A DNA stretch of 37,095 bases, taken from assembly GCA_028818565.1 (NCBI GenBank), contig JAPPNV010000086.1:1-37095 (forward strand). The letters are read 5' to 3'. Of this stretch, positions 1 to 12,408 are shown piece by piece (the first letter of the stretch is position 1; every line of letters starts with the position of its first letter). The notes beneath the pieces were generated by a model, which made no database searches, had not been told where the DNA came from, and was given only the letters and a program-made list of their open reading frames with translations. The DNA is from Rhodospirillales bacterium (GTDB lineage: Bacteria > Pseudomonadota > Alphaproteobacteria > UBA828). Both the position numbers and the translations under genes were made by a program.

Positions 1-723
1 ACGCTGAACCGGCCCAAGGCGCTCAACGCGCTGAACGGCGCGCTGATCGGCGAGCTCAACGCCGTGCTCGACAGCTTCGAGGCGGAAGACGAGATCGGCG
101 CCGTCGTCGTCACCGGCAACGAGAAGGCCTTCGCGGCCGGCGCCGACATCACCGAGATGCGCAGGATGAACTTCGTCGATGCCCATGGCAGCGACTTCAT
201 CGCCGCGTGGAACCGCATCACCGCTTTTCGCAAGCCGGTCATCGCGGCGGTCGCGGGCTATGCGCTGGGCGGCGGCTGCGAGCTTGCGATGATGTGCGAC
301 ATCGTGATCGCCGCCGACAACGCGAGATTCGGCCAGCCGGAGATCAAGCTCGGCACCATTCCCGGCGCAGGCGGCACCCAGCGGCTGACACGCGCCGTCG
401 GCAAGTCGAAGGCGATGGAGATGATCCTGACCGGGCGCATGATGGATGCCGAGGAGGCCGAGCGCAGCGGGCTCGCGAGCCGTGTGGTGCCGGTCGCAGA
501 CGTGGTGGACGAGGCGGTCGCCGTCGCCGAGCGGATCGCGCATTTCTCAGCGCCCACCGTGGCGCTCGCCAAGGCGAGCGTGAACCGCGCGTTCGAGACC
601 ACGCTCACGGAAGGCGTGCTCTACGAGCGGGCGGTCTTCTACGCGAGCTTCGCGACCGAGGACCAGAAGGAAGGGATGGACGCCTTCATCGAGAAGCGCG
701 AGCCGGCCTTCAACAACCGTTAG
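1..723 (+). CDS. enoyl-CoA hydratase (crotonase family), 5'-truncated by window edge
   Basis: Frame is open from base 1 ([20 protein letters not shown]...). Crotonase motifs [58 protein letters not shown] stop at 721-723. Confidence 0.95.
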   Translation, partial: TLNRPKALNALNGALIGELNAVLDSFEAEDEIGAVVVTGNEKAFAAGADITEMRRMNFVDAHGSDFIAAWNRITAFRKPVIAAVAGYALGGGCELAMMCDIVIAADNARFGQPEIKLGTIPGAGGTQRLTRAVGKSKAMEMILTGRMMDAEEAERSGLASRVVPVADVVDEAVAVAERIAHFSAPTVALAKASVNRAFETTLTEGVLYERAVFYASFATEDQKEGMDAFIEKREPAFNNR

Positions 724-735
724 CGCCGGCTAACG
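718..735. other. perfect hairpin CGTTAGC-GCCG-GCTAACG embedding the stop codon of the enoyl-CoA hydratase gene
   Basis: 7-bp perfect inverted repeat with 4-nt loop; no following T-tract. Confidence 0.6.
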
Positions 736-747
736 ACGCCGGCGCCG

Positions 748-775
748 TTGACCCGGCCGGCCTGCGTGGTATAAG
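748..775 (+). promoter_or_regulatory. candidate sigma70-type promoter for rpsT
   Basis: TTGACC - 16 bp - TATAAG, about 30 bp upstream of the rpsT ATG. Confidence 0.5.
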
Positions 776-805
776 GCCGCCCGACCACAGGAAAGGCCCT
801 CAGCC

Positions 806-1075
806 ATGGCCCATTCGCGCCAGGCCCGCAAGCGGGTTCGGCAGAACAAGCGCCGCGTCGCGGTCAACCGCGCGCGGATTTCACGCCTTCGCACCTTCGT
901 CCGCCGGGTGGAGGAAGCCATCGCGAGCGGCGACAAGCGCCAGGCGGAGGAAGCATTGCGCGCGGCCCAGCCGGAGATCATGCGCGGCGCGCAGAAGGCG
1001 GTGCTGCATCGGCGGACCGCGGCACGCAGGGTCTCGCTGCTCGCACGCCGCGTGGGCGCGCTCTCCGACAGCTAG
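806..1075 (+). CDS. rpsT: 30S ribosomal protein S20
   Basis: 89 aa [39 protein letters not shown]...; basic S20 signature; located upstream of dnaA, as is common in alphaproteobacteria. Confidence 0.95.
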   Translation: MAHSRQARKRVRQNKRRVAVNRARISRLRTFVRRVEEAIASGDKRQAEEALRAAQPEIMRGAQKAVLHRRTAARRVSLLARRVGALSDS

Positions 1076-1113
1076 AGAGGGCCTGCGCCGCGGGAGCGGC
1101 GGTTCTCATTTTC
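1076..1113 (+). terminator. candidate terminator after rpsT
   Basis: CGCCGC-GGGA-GCGGCG stem (1086-1101) flanked by GAGA/TCTC, followed by ATTTTCG. Confidence 0.4.
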
Positions 1114-1492
1114 GCTCCTGGCGGGACGGCTCGTCCGCCCATAGGCCCGGCCATGCTGACGCCGCGAAACATGCCGTTCAAATTCCGGTTATGCCGCCAA
1201 CCGATTGGCTCTCTGCCTTCACTCTCACAGCCAACATTGCGACGGAAATGTGACACGCAAATTTCGCGACGGTTCCGCTTTCGGACCCGTTGCCAGCCTC
1301 GATTCCGCGCTTTAGCCTAAGCGTCACATGCCGCCCGGAGGAGGCGCCGGCGGTATGTAAAGCAAAAACCACTGACGTTAACAACGGCGAGGCAAGCTTG
1401 GCTTGTCGGGGAAGGGAGACCCACCGCCGCACCGAGAAGCGCGACGCAATGCAAGAACATACATGGGGTCAAACAAGTCCAGAAATAGAACA

Positions 1493-1514
1493 TATCGCTC
1501 GTGTGCGAGCGATA
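1493..1514. promoter_or_regulatory. perfect 9-bp hairpin TATCGCTCG-TGTG-CGAGCGATA in the dnaA upstream region
   Basis: Read directly; ends about 92 bp before the dnaA ATG. Confidence 0.6.
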
Positions 1515-1605
1515 GTCAGGATTGTGATATCGGCTTCGAGATCGCCTGCCGCCGCGACGAGACGTGTTGGCAGGGGTCGCGGCGCCTGCTGAGGGAGAGC
1601 CAACG

Positions 1606-3018
1606 ATGACTGACGGCCTTCCGCCACGGGACCGCGACACGCAAGCCGATTGGGAGAGGATCCGGGCGCGACTTCGCGCTGAATTGGGCGACGCCACCTT
1701 CGCGAGCTGGCTGGCGCCACTCACCTTGGTCGACGTCGACGGTGAGGAGGTCACCCTAGGCGTAGCCACGCGGTTCCTCCGCGATTGGATCGAATCGCAC
1801 TATGCGGATCGCATCGCATCGCTTTGGGCTGAGCATCGGCCAGGTATCCAGGACGCCCGCATCGTCATTCATGGGGGCCTGCCGCCGGAAGCGGATGGCA
1901 AGCCGCGTGCGGCCGGCGAGCGGCCCCTGGCGCGGCGCGACGGCGCCGTGGGCTCGCGTGCGCATGACGAGCGGCTGGATGGCCTCGGCTCGCCGCTCAA
2001 TAACCGTTACACCTTCCGGGAATTCGTGGTCGGCGAAAGCAACGAACTCGCCCACGCCGCCGCGCAGCAGGTGGCCGGCGTCGACCATCTTCCGTTCAAC
2101 CCGCTCTACCTCTATGGCGGCGTCGGGCACGGCAAGACCCACCTTCTGCACGCCATCGCGTGGTGCATTCGCGGCCGCGAGCCGTCCCGGCGCGTCCTCT
2201 ACCTCTCCGCCGAACGGTTCATGTATCGCTTCGTTCAGGCGATCCGGCGAAAGGACACCGTGGCGTTCAAGGAGCGGCTGCGTTCGGCCGATGTGCTGTT
2301 GATCGACGACATCCAGTTCATCTGCGACAAGGACAGCACGCAGGAGGAGTTTCTCCACACGCTCAACGCGTTGCTCGACCATCGTTGCCAGGTGGTGGTC
2401 TCTGCCGACCGCGCACCCTCTCGGCTAGACGGGATGGAAGAGCGGCTCAAGTCTCGTCTGGCAGGCGGCCTTGCGGTCGACATCCTGCCCGCGAACTACG
2501 AGCTCCGCCTCGGCATCCTGCGGGAAAAAGCAAGGCCACTGGGCATCGCCGACGCACCGCTCGAAGTGATGGAGTTCCTGGCCCGGCACATCACCTCCAA
2601 CGCGCGCGAGCTGGAGATGGCGCTCAACCGTATCGCCGCCCACGCCGCGCTTCTTGGCAGCGCAATCACGCTGCAGACGACCCAGTGGGTGCTGCGCGAC
2701 GTTCTCGAGGCGAAGGAGCAGAAGATCACCATCGAGGATATCCAGCGTCTGGTCGCCGCGCACTACAACATCAAGCCGGCGGAGCTCTCCTCCAACCGGC
2801 GCTCGCAGGCGGTGGTGCGGCCGCGCCACGTGGCGATGTACCTCGCCAAGCAGCTCACGTCCCGCTCGCTGCCGGAGATCGGCCGCAAGTTCGGCAAGCG
2901 CGACCACACCACGGTCCTGTACGCGATCCGCCGCATCGAGGAGTTGCGGCCCAAGGACCCCGCCCTCGACGAAGACGTGGAGCATCTCAGGCGAAGCCTC
3001 GAAGAGCCGGACAGCTGA
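1606..3018 (+). CDS. dnaA: chromosomal replication initiator protein DnaA
   Basis: NNRYTFREFVVGESNELAHAAAQQVA, GGVGHGKTHLLHAI (Walker A), DVLLIDDIQFI (Walker B), C-terminal RPRHVAMYLAKQLTSRSLPEIGRKFGKRDHTTVLYA. Start taken at MTDGLPP (1606) rather than the ORF-track 1564. Confidence 0.97.
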   Translation: MTDGLPPRDRDTQADWERIRARLRAELGDATFASWLAPLTLVDVDGEEVTLGVATRFLRDWIESHYADRIASLWAEHRPGIQDARIVIHGGLPPEADGKPRAAGERPLARRDGAVGSRAHDERLDGLGSPLNNRYTFREFVVGESNELAHAAAQQVAGVDHLPFNPLYLYGGVGHGKTHLLHAIAWCIRGREPSRRVLYLSAERFMYRFVQAIRRKDTVAFKERLRSADVLLIDDIQFICDKDSTQEEFLHTLNALLDHRCQVVVSADRAPSRLDGMEERLKSRLAGGLAVDILPANYELRLGILREKARPLGIADAPLEVMEFLARHITSNARELEMALNRIAAHAALLGSAITLQTTQWVLRDVLEAKEQKITIEDIQRLVAAHYNIKPAELSSNRRSQAVVRPRHVAMYLAKQLTSRSLPEIGRKFGKRDHTTVLYAIRRIEELRPKDPALDEDVEHLRRSLEEPDS

Positions 3019-3115
3019 CAGCGAATATGCGGAGAGTTGCACGGCAAGGGTTGGCGCGTGACGCCCGCGCCCCGATAATTCGCCGGTAAGGCTGCGATTT
3101 CCGCCACTTCTCCGC

Positions 3116-3121
3116 TATAAT
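3116..3121 (+). promoter_or_regulatory. candidate -10 box (TATAAT) upstream of dnaN
   Basis: CCGCTATAATACGC, 40 bp before the dnaN ATG; -35 region is weak. Confidence 0.4.
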
Positions 3122-3160
3122 ACGCGCTGATTCGGCGACGATTCAGGGTCTCCCTCGAGC

Positions 3161-4288
3161 ATGAAACTCACGATCGAACGCTCCACGCTGCTGAGCTCTC
3201 TGGCGCACGTGCAAAGCGTCGTCGAACGGCGCAACACGATCCCGATTCTCGCCAACGTGCGCATCGATGCGCAGGGGAGCGATCGCCTGCGACTCACCGC
3301 GACCGACATGGACCTTGCCGTCGTCGACGAGGCCGAGGCCGCCGTCGAGCAGGAAGGCGCGGTGACCACGACCGCGCTCACCCTCTACGACATCGTCCGC
3401 AAGCTGCCGGACGGTGCGCAGGTCTCGATGACTCTCGACGGGAGCGACGGTGGGCAGCTCGACGTGGTCTCGGGGCGCTCGCGCTTCCGCCTCTCGTGTC
3501 TGCCCATCGCCGAGTTTCCGGTGATGGCCGACGACGATCTGCCCTATTCATTCGAGCTGCCGCGGGATCATCTGCGGCGCCTGATCGACAAGACCCGCTT
3601 CGCCATCTCGACCGAAGAAACTCGCTACTATCTCAACGGCATCCACCTTCATAAGGCCGAGGACCAGGAGGGAATTGCGCGGCTGCGCGCCGTCGCCACC
3701 GACGGCCATCGGCTCTCCTGCGCCGACGTGGCGCTGCCCGAGGGGGCGGCGGACCTGCCGGCCGTGATCGTGCCGCGCAAGACCGTGGCCGAAGTGCGCA
3801 AGCTGATCGACGATGGCGACAACCCGGTGTCCGTCGCGCTCTCCGAGACCAGGATCCGCTTCGAAGCCGGCGATGCCCAGCTCACCTCGAAACTGATCGA
3901 CGGCTCGTTCCCCGACTACGAGCGGGTGATTCCGCGCGGCAACCAGAACGTGATGACGGTGGCGAGCGGCAGTTTCGCCGAGGCCGTGGACCGGGTCTCC
4001 TCGATTTCCACGGACCGCTCCCACGCCATCAAGCTCTCCATCCGCTCAGGGGCGGTGACACTCACGGCCAACAGCCCCGATACAGGGACCGCGACCGAAG
4101 AGCTCGATGCCGACTATGGGGCCGAGCCGCTCGATATCGGCCTCAACGCGCGCTATGTGCTCGATGTCTCCGGGCAGATCGAGAGCGATTCGATCCGCTT
4201 CTTCTTCGGCGATGCCGGCTCGCCGTCACTGGTGCGGGACACCGGCGATTCCGGCGCGCTCCACGTCATCATGCCGCTCCGCGTCTAG
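3161..4288 (+). CDS. dnaN: DNA polymerase III subunit beta (sliding clamp)
   Basis: 375 aa MKLTIERSTLLSSLAHVQSVVERRNTIPILANVRI...; C-terminal ALHVIMPLRV; between dnaA and recF. Confidence 0.97.
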   Translation: MKLTIERSTLLSSLAHVQSVVERRNTIPILANVRIDAQGSDRLRLTATDMDLAVVDEAEAAVEQEGAVTTTALTLYDIVRKLPDGAQVSMTLDGSDGGQLDVVSGRSRFRLSCLPIAEFPVMADDDLPYSFELPRDHLRRLIDKTRFAISTEETRYYLNGIHLHKAEDQEGIARLRAVATDGHRLSCADVALPEGAADLPAVIVPRKTVAEVRKLIDDGDNPVSVALSETRIRFEAGDAQLTSKLIDGSFPDYERVIPRGNQNVMTVASGSFAEAVDRVSSISTDRSHAIKLSIRSGAVTLTANSPDTGTATEELDADYGAEPLDIGLNARYVLDVSGQIESDSIRFFFGDAGSPSLVRDTGDSGALHVIMPLRV

Positions 4289-4424
4289 CCCGGATATCTC
4301 TTCAATGTCACGGCCTGCGTCGCTCCCAGGTGTTCGATCCGCAAGAAGCGGGCCGAAGAGCGTATCGGGGAATACGGTTGAGGCCCGCGACGCTGTGGGC
4401 GGGCGCCTGGGCGCGACCCGAAGG

Positions 4425-4522
4425 GCGGCGCTGTCCGGTCGACAGGGTTCGTCAAGTCGCTTGCCCGATGTCCCTGCATCGCGCTTCGCGACATTCCTGC
4501 CCTGTCGGCCGGACAGCGCCGC
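4425..4522. repeat. long imperfect inverted repeat (23-bp arms, 1 mismatch) between dnaN and recF
   Basis: Left arm GCGGCGCTGTCCGGTCGACAGGG (4425-4447); right arm CCCTGTCGGCCGGACAGCGCCGC (4500-4522). The 52-nt loop has further nested dyads (GTCGC/GCGAC, CGATG/CATCG). Confidence 0.85.
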
Positions 4523-4556
4523 GCAAACCATGACCTTGGTGAGAAAGCCGGGCTAA

Positions 4557-8203
<3,647 letters not shown>

Positions 8204-8224
8204 TTTCGCGCTCCCAGCCGGCTG

Positions 8225-10219
8225 ATGGCATCGCGCCGCCGCACGCCGCCGCCGAAGCGGCCCCGCAAACCGGCAAAGAAGTCCGCCCGCGCAAAGGCGA
8301 AAAAACCCAGCGGTGCCAAGGCCAAGGCAGCCGCCAAAAAGCCGAAGGCAGCGCCGAAAACACCCAGGGCGGCGCCAAAGAAACCGAAATCGGGCGGCTC
8401 CGCGCGCAAGACGGCGGGCGCCAGGCCGCGCGGGCGGGCGAAGTCGCCGGCGCGACGGCGGCTTCGCTGGCGCATCGCCAAGTGGAGCGCCGTCTTCGTC
8501 CTCTGGCTCGTGGTACTGGGCGCCGTCTTCGTCGGCTACTACGCGCACGACCTGCCCGATACCGAGCACCTCACCGGGCCCGAGACCCCGCTCTCGATCA
8601 CCGTGCTGGCGGCGGACGGCTCCGAGGTCGCCACGGTGGGAGAGATGTGGGGCGAGCTGGTGCCGGTCCAGGAGATGGCGCTGGTGCTGCCCCAGGCGGT
8701 TCTCGCGATCGAGGACCGGCGCTTCTACACCCACGGCGGAATCGATGCCTTCGGCGTGATCCGCGCGGCCTGGCAGAACGCGGTCGAGGGCCGCGTGGTG
8801 GCCGGCGGCAGCACGATCTCCCAACAGGTGGCGAAACTGGTGTTCCTGTCGCCGGAGCGCACCGTCAGGCGCAAGATTCAGGAGGCGATGCTGGCCTTCT
8901 GGCTGGAGCGCGAGTTCACCAAGGAAGAAATCCTCACGATCTACCTCAACCGCGCCTATTTCGGCGCCGGCGCCTACGGCGTCGACGCGGCGGCCAGGCG
9001 CTATTTCGGCCGCTCGGCGCGCGATGTCGGCGTGGCGCAGGCCGCCATGATCGCGGGCCTGCTGAAGGCACCGTCGCGCTACAGCCCCGCCAACGACCTC
9101 GCGTTGGCGCGCAAGCGCGCGGGCGTCGTCGTGGATGCGATGGTCGATGCCGACTTTCTCACCGACGGCGAGGGATTGGCCGCAAGCGAGCGCGCGCGGA
9201 CCCTCACCGTGACCCCGCGAAGCGGTCCGGCGGCGGGCTATTTCGTCGATTGGGTGCGCGAGCAGGTACCGGGCTATGTCGGGCGCGACCACGGGGCGCT
9301 GCGGGTGTTCACCACCCTCGAGCCCAAGCGCCAGCGGGCGGCGCAGGCGGCGCTTGCCAAGACCCTGGCTGCCGCCGGCAAGAGCCGCAGCATCGGGCAG
9401 GGCGCCCTGGTCGCCCTGGATGAGAACGGCGCCGTACGCGCCATGGTGGGCGGGCGCGACCACGCCAAGAGCGTGTTCAACCGGGCGACGCAGGCAAGGC
9501 GCCAGCCGGGCTCAGCCTTCAAGACGGTTGTCTATCTTGCAGCCATCGAGGAGGGGCTCGAGCCCGACGACAGGGTCGAGGATGCGCCCATTACCGTCGG
9601 CGGCTGGTCGCCCCGCAACTACGACGACGAATACCGGGGCCCGGTGACGGTGCGGGAGGGTTTTGCGCGCTCGATCAACACGGTAGCCGTGAGGGTGGGC
9701 CTCAAGGCAGGCGTGAAGGGCATTCACGAGACCGCACGGCGGCTCGGGATCGAGAGCACGCTCCCCGCCGATGCGAGCATCGCGCTCGGCACCGGCGAGG
9801 TCACGCTGCTGGAGCTGACCTCGGCCTATGCGGCACTCGCCAACGGCGGGGCGCGGGTGCTGCCCCACGGCATCGCGGAGATCCGCAACCGCGCGGGCGA
9901 CGTGCTCTACAGCCGGGCGGGCTCCGGCGCCGGCCGCGCGGCCGATAGCGCCGCGGTGGCCGCGATGCGCGACCTGCTCAGCGCCGCCGTGGCAGAGGGC
10001 ACCGGCCGCGCCGCCCGGCTGCCGCAGGGTTTTGGCCCGGCCTACGGCAAGACCGGCACCAGCCAGAAGTTCCGCGATGCGTGGTTCGTCGGCTGGGCCG
10101 GAGGGCTCGTCGCCGGCGTCTGGCTCGGCAACGACGACGGCAGTCCCATGGACGAGGTGACCGGCGGCAGCTATCCGGCCGAGACCTGGCGCGCGTTCAT
10201 GGCCGACGCGCTGCGGTAG
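8225..10219 (+). CDS. class A penicillin-binding protein (PBP1A family: transglycosylase/transpeptidase)
   Basis: GT51 motifs AIEDRRFYTHGGIDAFGVIRAAWQN, GGSTISQQVAKLVFLSPERTVRRKIQEAMLAFWLEREFTKEEILTIYLNRAYFG; transpeptidase RQPGSAFKTVVY (SxxK), KTGTS. N-terminal K/A/P-rich tail of about 80 aa before one TM helix. Confidence 0.93.
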   Translation: MASRRRTPPPKRPRKPAKKSARAKAKKPSGAKAKAAAKKPKAAPKTPRAAPKKPKSGGSARKTAGARPRGRAKSPARRRLRWRIAKWSAVFVLWLVVLGAVFVGYYAHDLPDTEHLTGPETPLSITVLAADGSEVATVGEMWGELVPVQEMALVLPQAVLAIEDRRFYTHGGIDAFGVIRAAWQNAVEGRVVAGGSTISQQVAKLVFLSPERTVRRKIQEAMLAFWLEREFTKEEILTIYLNRAYFGAGAYGVDAAARRYFGRSARDVGVAQAAMIAGLLKAPSRYSPANDLALARKRAGVVVDAMVDADFLTDGEGLAASERARTLTVTPRSGPAAGYFVDWVREQVPGYVGRDHGALRVFTTLEPKRQRAAQAALAKTLAAAGKSRSIGQGALVALDENGAVRAMVGGRDHAKSVFNRATQARRQPGSAFKTVVYLAAIEEGLEPDDRVEDAPITVGGWSPRNYDDEYRGPVTVREGFARSINTVAVRVGLKAGVKGIHETARRLGIESTLPADASIALGTGEVTLLELTSAYAALANGGARVLPHGIAEIRNRAGDVLYSRAGSGAGRAADSAAVAAMRDLLSAAVAEGTGRAARLPQGFGPAYGKTGTSQKFRDAWFVGWAGGLVAGVWLGNDDGSPMDEVTGGSYPAETWRAFMADALR

Positions 10220-10224
10220 CTCTT

Positions 10225-10287
10225 TCGCTCACGGCAGCTGGCCGTCCTGCGATTCCGCGCGCCTCCGTCAAGGACGGACGCGCTCTA
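10225..10287. repeat. dispersed intergenic repeat, copy A (with terminator-like hairpin)
   Basis: TCGCTCACGGCAGCTGGCCGTCCTGCGATTCCGCGCGCCT (10225-10264), 38/40 identical to 36713-36752. Followed by hairpin GCGCCTCCGTC-AAG-GACGGACGCGC (10259-10283). Confidence 0.8.
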
Positions 10288-10301
10288 AACGCGGTGTCGA
10301 C

Positions 10302-11603
10302 TTACGCGCGGTCGATCAGGTGGATGAAGGAGCCTGAGACCGTGCCCACGCTCATGCCGGCGTGGCCGAGTTGCTGACCCGTGGCGTCCTGGGTCGAGAA
10401 CAACGGCTGCTCCGCCTCTTCGGAGACCACGCGGCAATAGTGGAATTCGTGACCGCGAAAGCGCGCGCCTGCCTTGCCGAGCGGGCCGTCGGCGGCGAGC
10501 CGGGCGTGGCGATAGCCGAGCGAAAGGCGACGCCCCTGAAAGCTGGTCTCCAGCGGCAGTAGTCCGGCCATGGCGTGGCGCCGGCCGTCGGCGTCGGTGA
10601 GGCCCCGACCCAGCACCATGTAGCCTCCGCATTCGCCGAAGACGGCGACGCCGCGCGCCGCAGCCGCCCGCAGCCCGTCGAGAAAGCGCGCGGCATCGGC
10701 GATGCGCACCGCGTGCAGCTCCGGGTAACCGCCCGGCAGGTAGATCGCGTCAGCGTCCGGTTCGGGCGCCTTGTCCGCCAGCGGCGAGAAGGGCACGACC
10801 GCCGCGCCGGCAGCCCGCCAGTCCTCCATCAGCGCGTCGTAGCAGAAGCCGAACGCCGCATCGCGCGCCACCGCAATTCGTTGACCCAAGGGCGGGATCG
10901 CCGCACCCGGCGCGGTCCCGGAGGCGATCTGGAGCGGGCGTGCCAAGGACGCGAGGGTATCAATATCGACCGACCGCGCGACGATCGCAGCGGCGTCCTC
11001 CGCCCACGATACGTCACTCTCACAGGCTTGCACGAGGCCGAGGTGGCGCGAGGGCAGGCTCAGCGCTTCGTCTCGCGGCACCGCACCGAGAACCGGCACG
11101 GATCGCGCTTCGAGAGCATCGCGCAGCAGCCCCTCGTGCGCCGCACCGGCCACCCGGTTGAGGATGACGCCGGCGACCGTCACGTCCGGGCGGTGACCCG
11201 CGAAGCCTTCCGCGAGCGCCGCCACCGAGGCGCCCTGGCCGCGGGCGTCCACCACCAGCAGCACGGGCAGGCCCAGCCGGGCCGCGAGGTCGGCTGTGGA
11301 GCCTGTGCCGTCGCGGGCGCCGTCGAAGAGGCCCATCGCGCCCTCACCGATCACCAGGTCGGCGCCCGCTGAGAGCGCCGAGACGCGGTGCGCCAGCGTC
11401 TCCGGCCGCATCCCCCAGGGATCGAGGTTGACGCAGTCATGGCCGGTGGCCATGCGGTGATAGCCGGGGTCTATGTAGTCGGGGCCCGCCTTGAAGGCGC
11501 GGACGGCCAGGCCGCGCTCGCGAAAATGCGCCAGAAGAGCCGCGCACAGCACGGTCTTGCCGCTGCCCGACGTCGGCGCGGCGAGAACTAACCCGGAGGC
11601 CAC
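10302..11603 (-). CDS. cobB: cobyrinic acid a,c-diamide synthase
   Basis: MASGLVLAAPTSGSGKTVLCAALLAHFRERGLAVRAFKAGPDYIDPGYHRMATG; C-terminal glutamine amidotransferase GECGGYMVLGRGL. Confidence 0.95.
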   Translation of the reverse strand: MASGLVLAAPTSGSGKTVLCAALLAHFRERGLAVRAFKAGPDYIDPGYHRMATGHDCVNLDPWGMRPETLAHRVSALSAGADLVIGEGAMGLFDGARDGTGSTADLAARLGLPVLLVVDARGQGASVAALAEGFAGHRPDVTVAGVILNRVAGAAHEGLLRDALEARSVPVLGAVPRDEALSLPSRHLGLVQACESDVSWAEDAAAIVARSVDIDTLASLARPLQIASGTAPGAAIPPLGQRIAVARDAAFGFCYDALMEDWRAAGAAVVPFSPLADKAPEPDADAIYLPGGYPELHAVRIADAARFLDGLRAAAARGVAVFGECGGYMVLGRGLTDADGRRHAMAGLLPLETSFQGRRLSLGYRHARLAADGPLGKAGARFRGHEFHYCRVVSEEAEQPLFSTQDATGQQLGHAGMSVGTVSGSFIHLIDRA

Positions 11604-11609
11604 GTCGGT

Positions 11610-12317
11610 TCAGCCGGTGAGCTCGCGCTCGATCTCGAGAGCGATCTGGGTGGGCCCCTGGGTCGGCAGGTAATGCTGGATGAACGTGCCGTCCGGCCCC
11701 ATCAAGTAGAACAGCGACGTGTGGTCGACTTGATAGCTCGTATCGTCCGGCCCGTCTGCCTGCGAGCGCCGGGTGATGCCGAAGGACTGGAGCGCCTGCG
11801 CCACCTGCACGTCCGAGCCGGTGAGCCCGATCAGGCCGGGGAGCTGCGCGACATAGGCGGCAAGCTTTTCCACCGTATCGCGCTGCGGATCGACCGTGAC
11901 GAATATCGGCTGCACCGTCTTGCCCTGGGCCTCCAGATCCTCCACCACCTGCGTCATGACCAGCATGGCGGACGGGCACACGTCGGGGCACCAGGTGAAG
12001 CCGAAATAGTAGAGCGAAAACGTGCCGTGGAAGTCTTCGTCGGTGCGCGGCGTGCCAGTGTGGTCGACCAGCTCGAAATCGCCGACGACCTGATCCGGCG
12101 AGACCGCCATGCGCGAGACGTGACTCTGATCCATGGGGCCGAAAAGCGAGCCCGAGCCATCCATCTGCGTGTAAATCAGGATCGCGCCGATCACCAGGAT
12201 CCAGATCAGCGGGTTGCGTCCCAGGGGCGACTGCCTGCCGCCGCCACGCCCGGGCTGCTGGTCGCCGCCGCCACCGGACGGCGGACCCATGCCGAATTTG
12301 CCGAGTTCTTTCCACAT
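11610..12317 (-). CDS. SCO1/SenC/PrrC family thioredoxin-fold copper chaperone-like protein, membrane anchored
   Basis: FTWCPDVCPSAMLVMTQV (CxxxC), VTVDPQRDTVEKLAAYV, VDHTSLFYLMGPDGTFI (conserved His). N-terminal Gly-rich segment then one TM helix (NPLIWILVIGAILIYTQ). Confidence 0.92.
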   Translation of the reverse strand: MWKELGKFGMGPPSGGGGDQQPGRGGGRQSPLGRNPLIWILVIGAILIYTQMDGSGSLFGPMDQSHVSRMAVSPDQVVGDFELVDHTGTPRTDEDFHGTFSLYYFGFTWCPDVCPSAMLVMTQVVEDLEAQGKTVQPIFVTVDPQRDTVEKLAAYVAQLPGLIGLTGSDVQVAQALQSFGITRRSQADGPDDTSYQVDHTSLFYLMGPDGTFIQHYLPTQGPTQIALEIERELTG

Positions 12318-12408
12318 GAGCAGATTCGCGTTCTAGGGGCGCCTCCGGGGCGCCAGACTATCCCTGCGATGCCCTACGCGGCAAAAGGATTCGATCCCTT
12401 GTTTCTCC

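Noticed and set aside
1076-1605. oriC in the rpsT-dnaA gap
   Set aside because: No TTATCCACA-type DnaA boxes or AT-rich unwinding stretch were found by eye, so adjacency to dnaA is not enough. A DnaA-box/GC-skew scan of the full replicon would decide.
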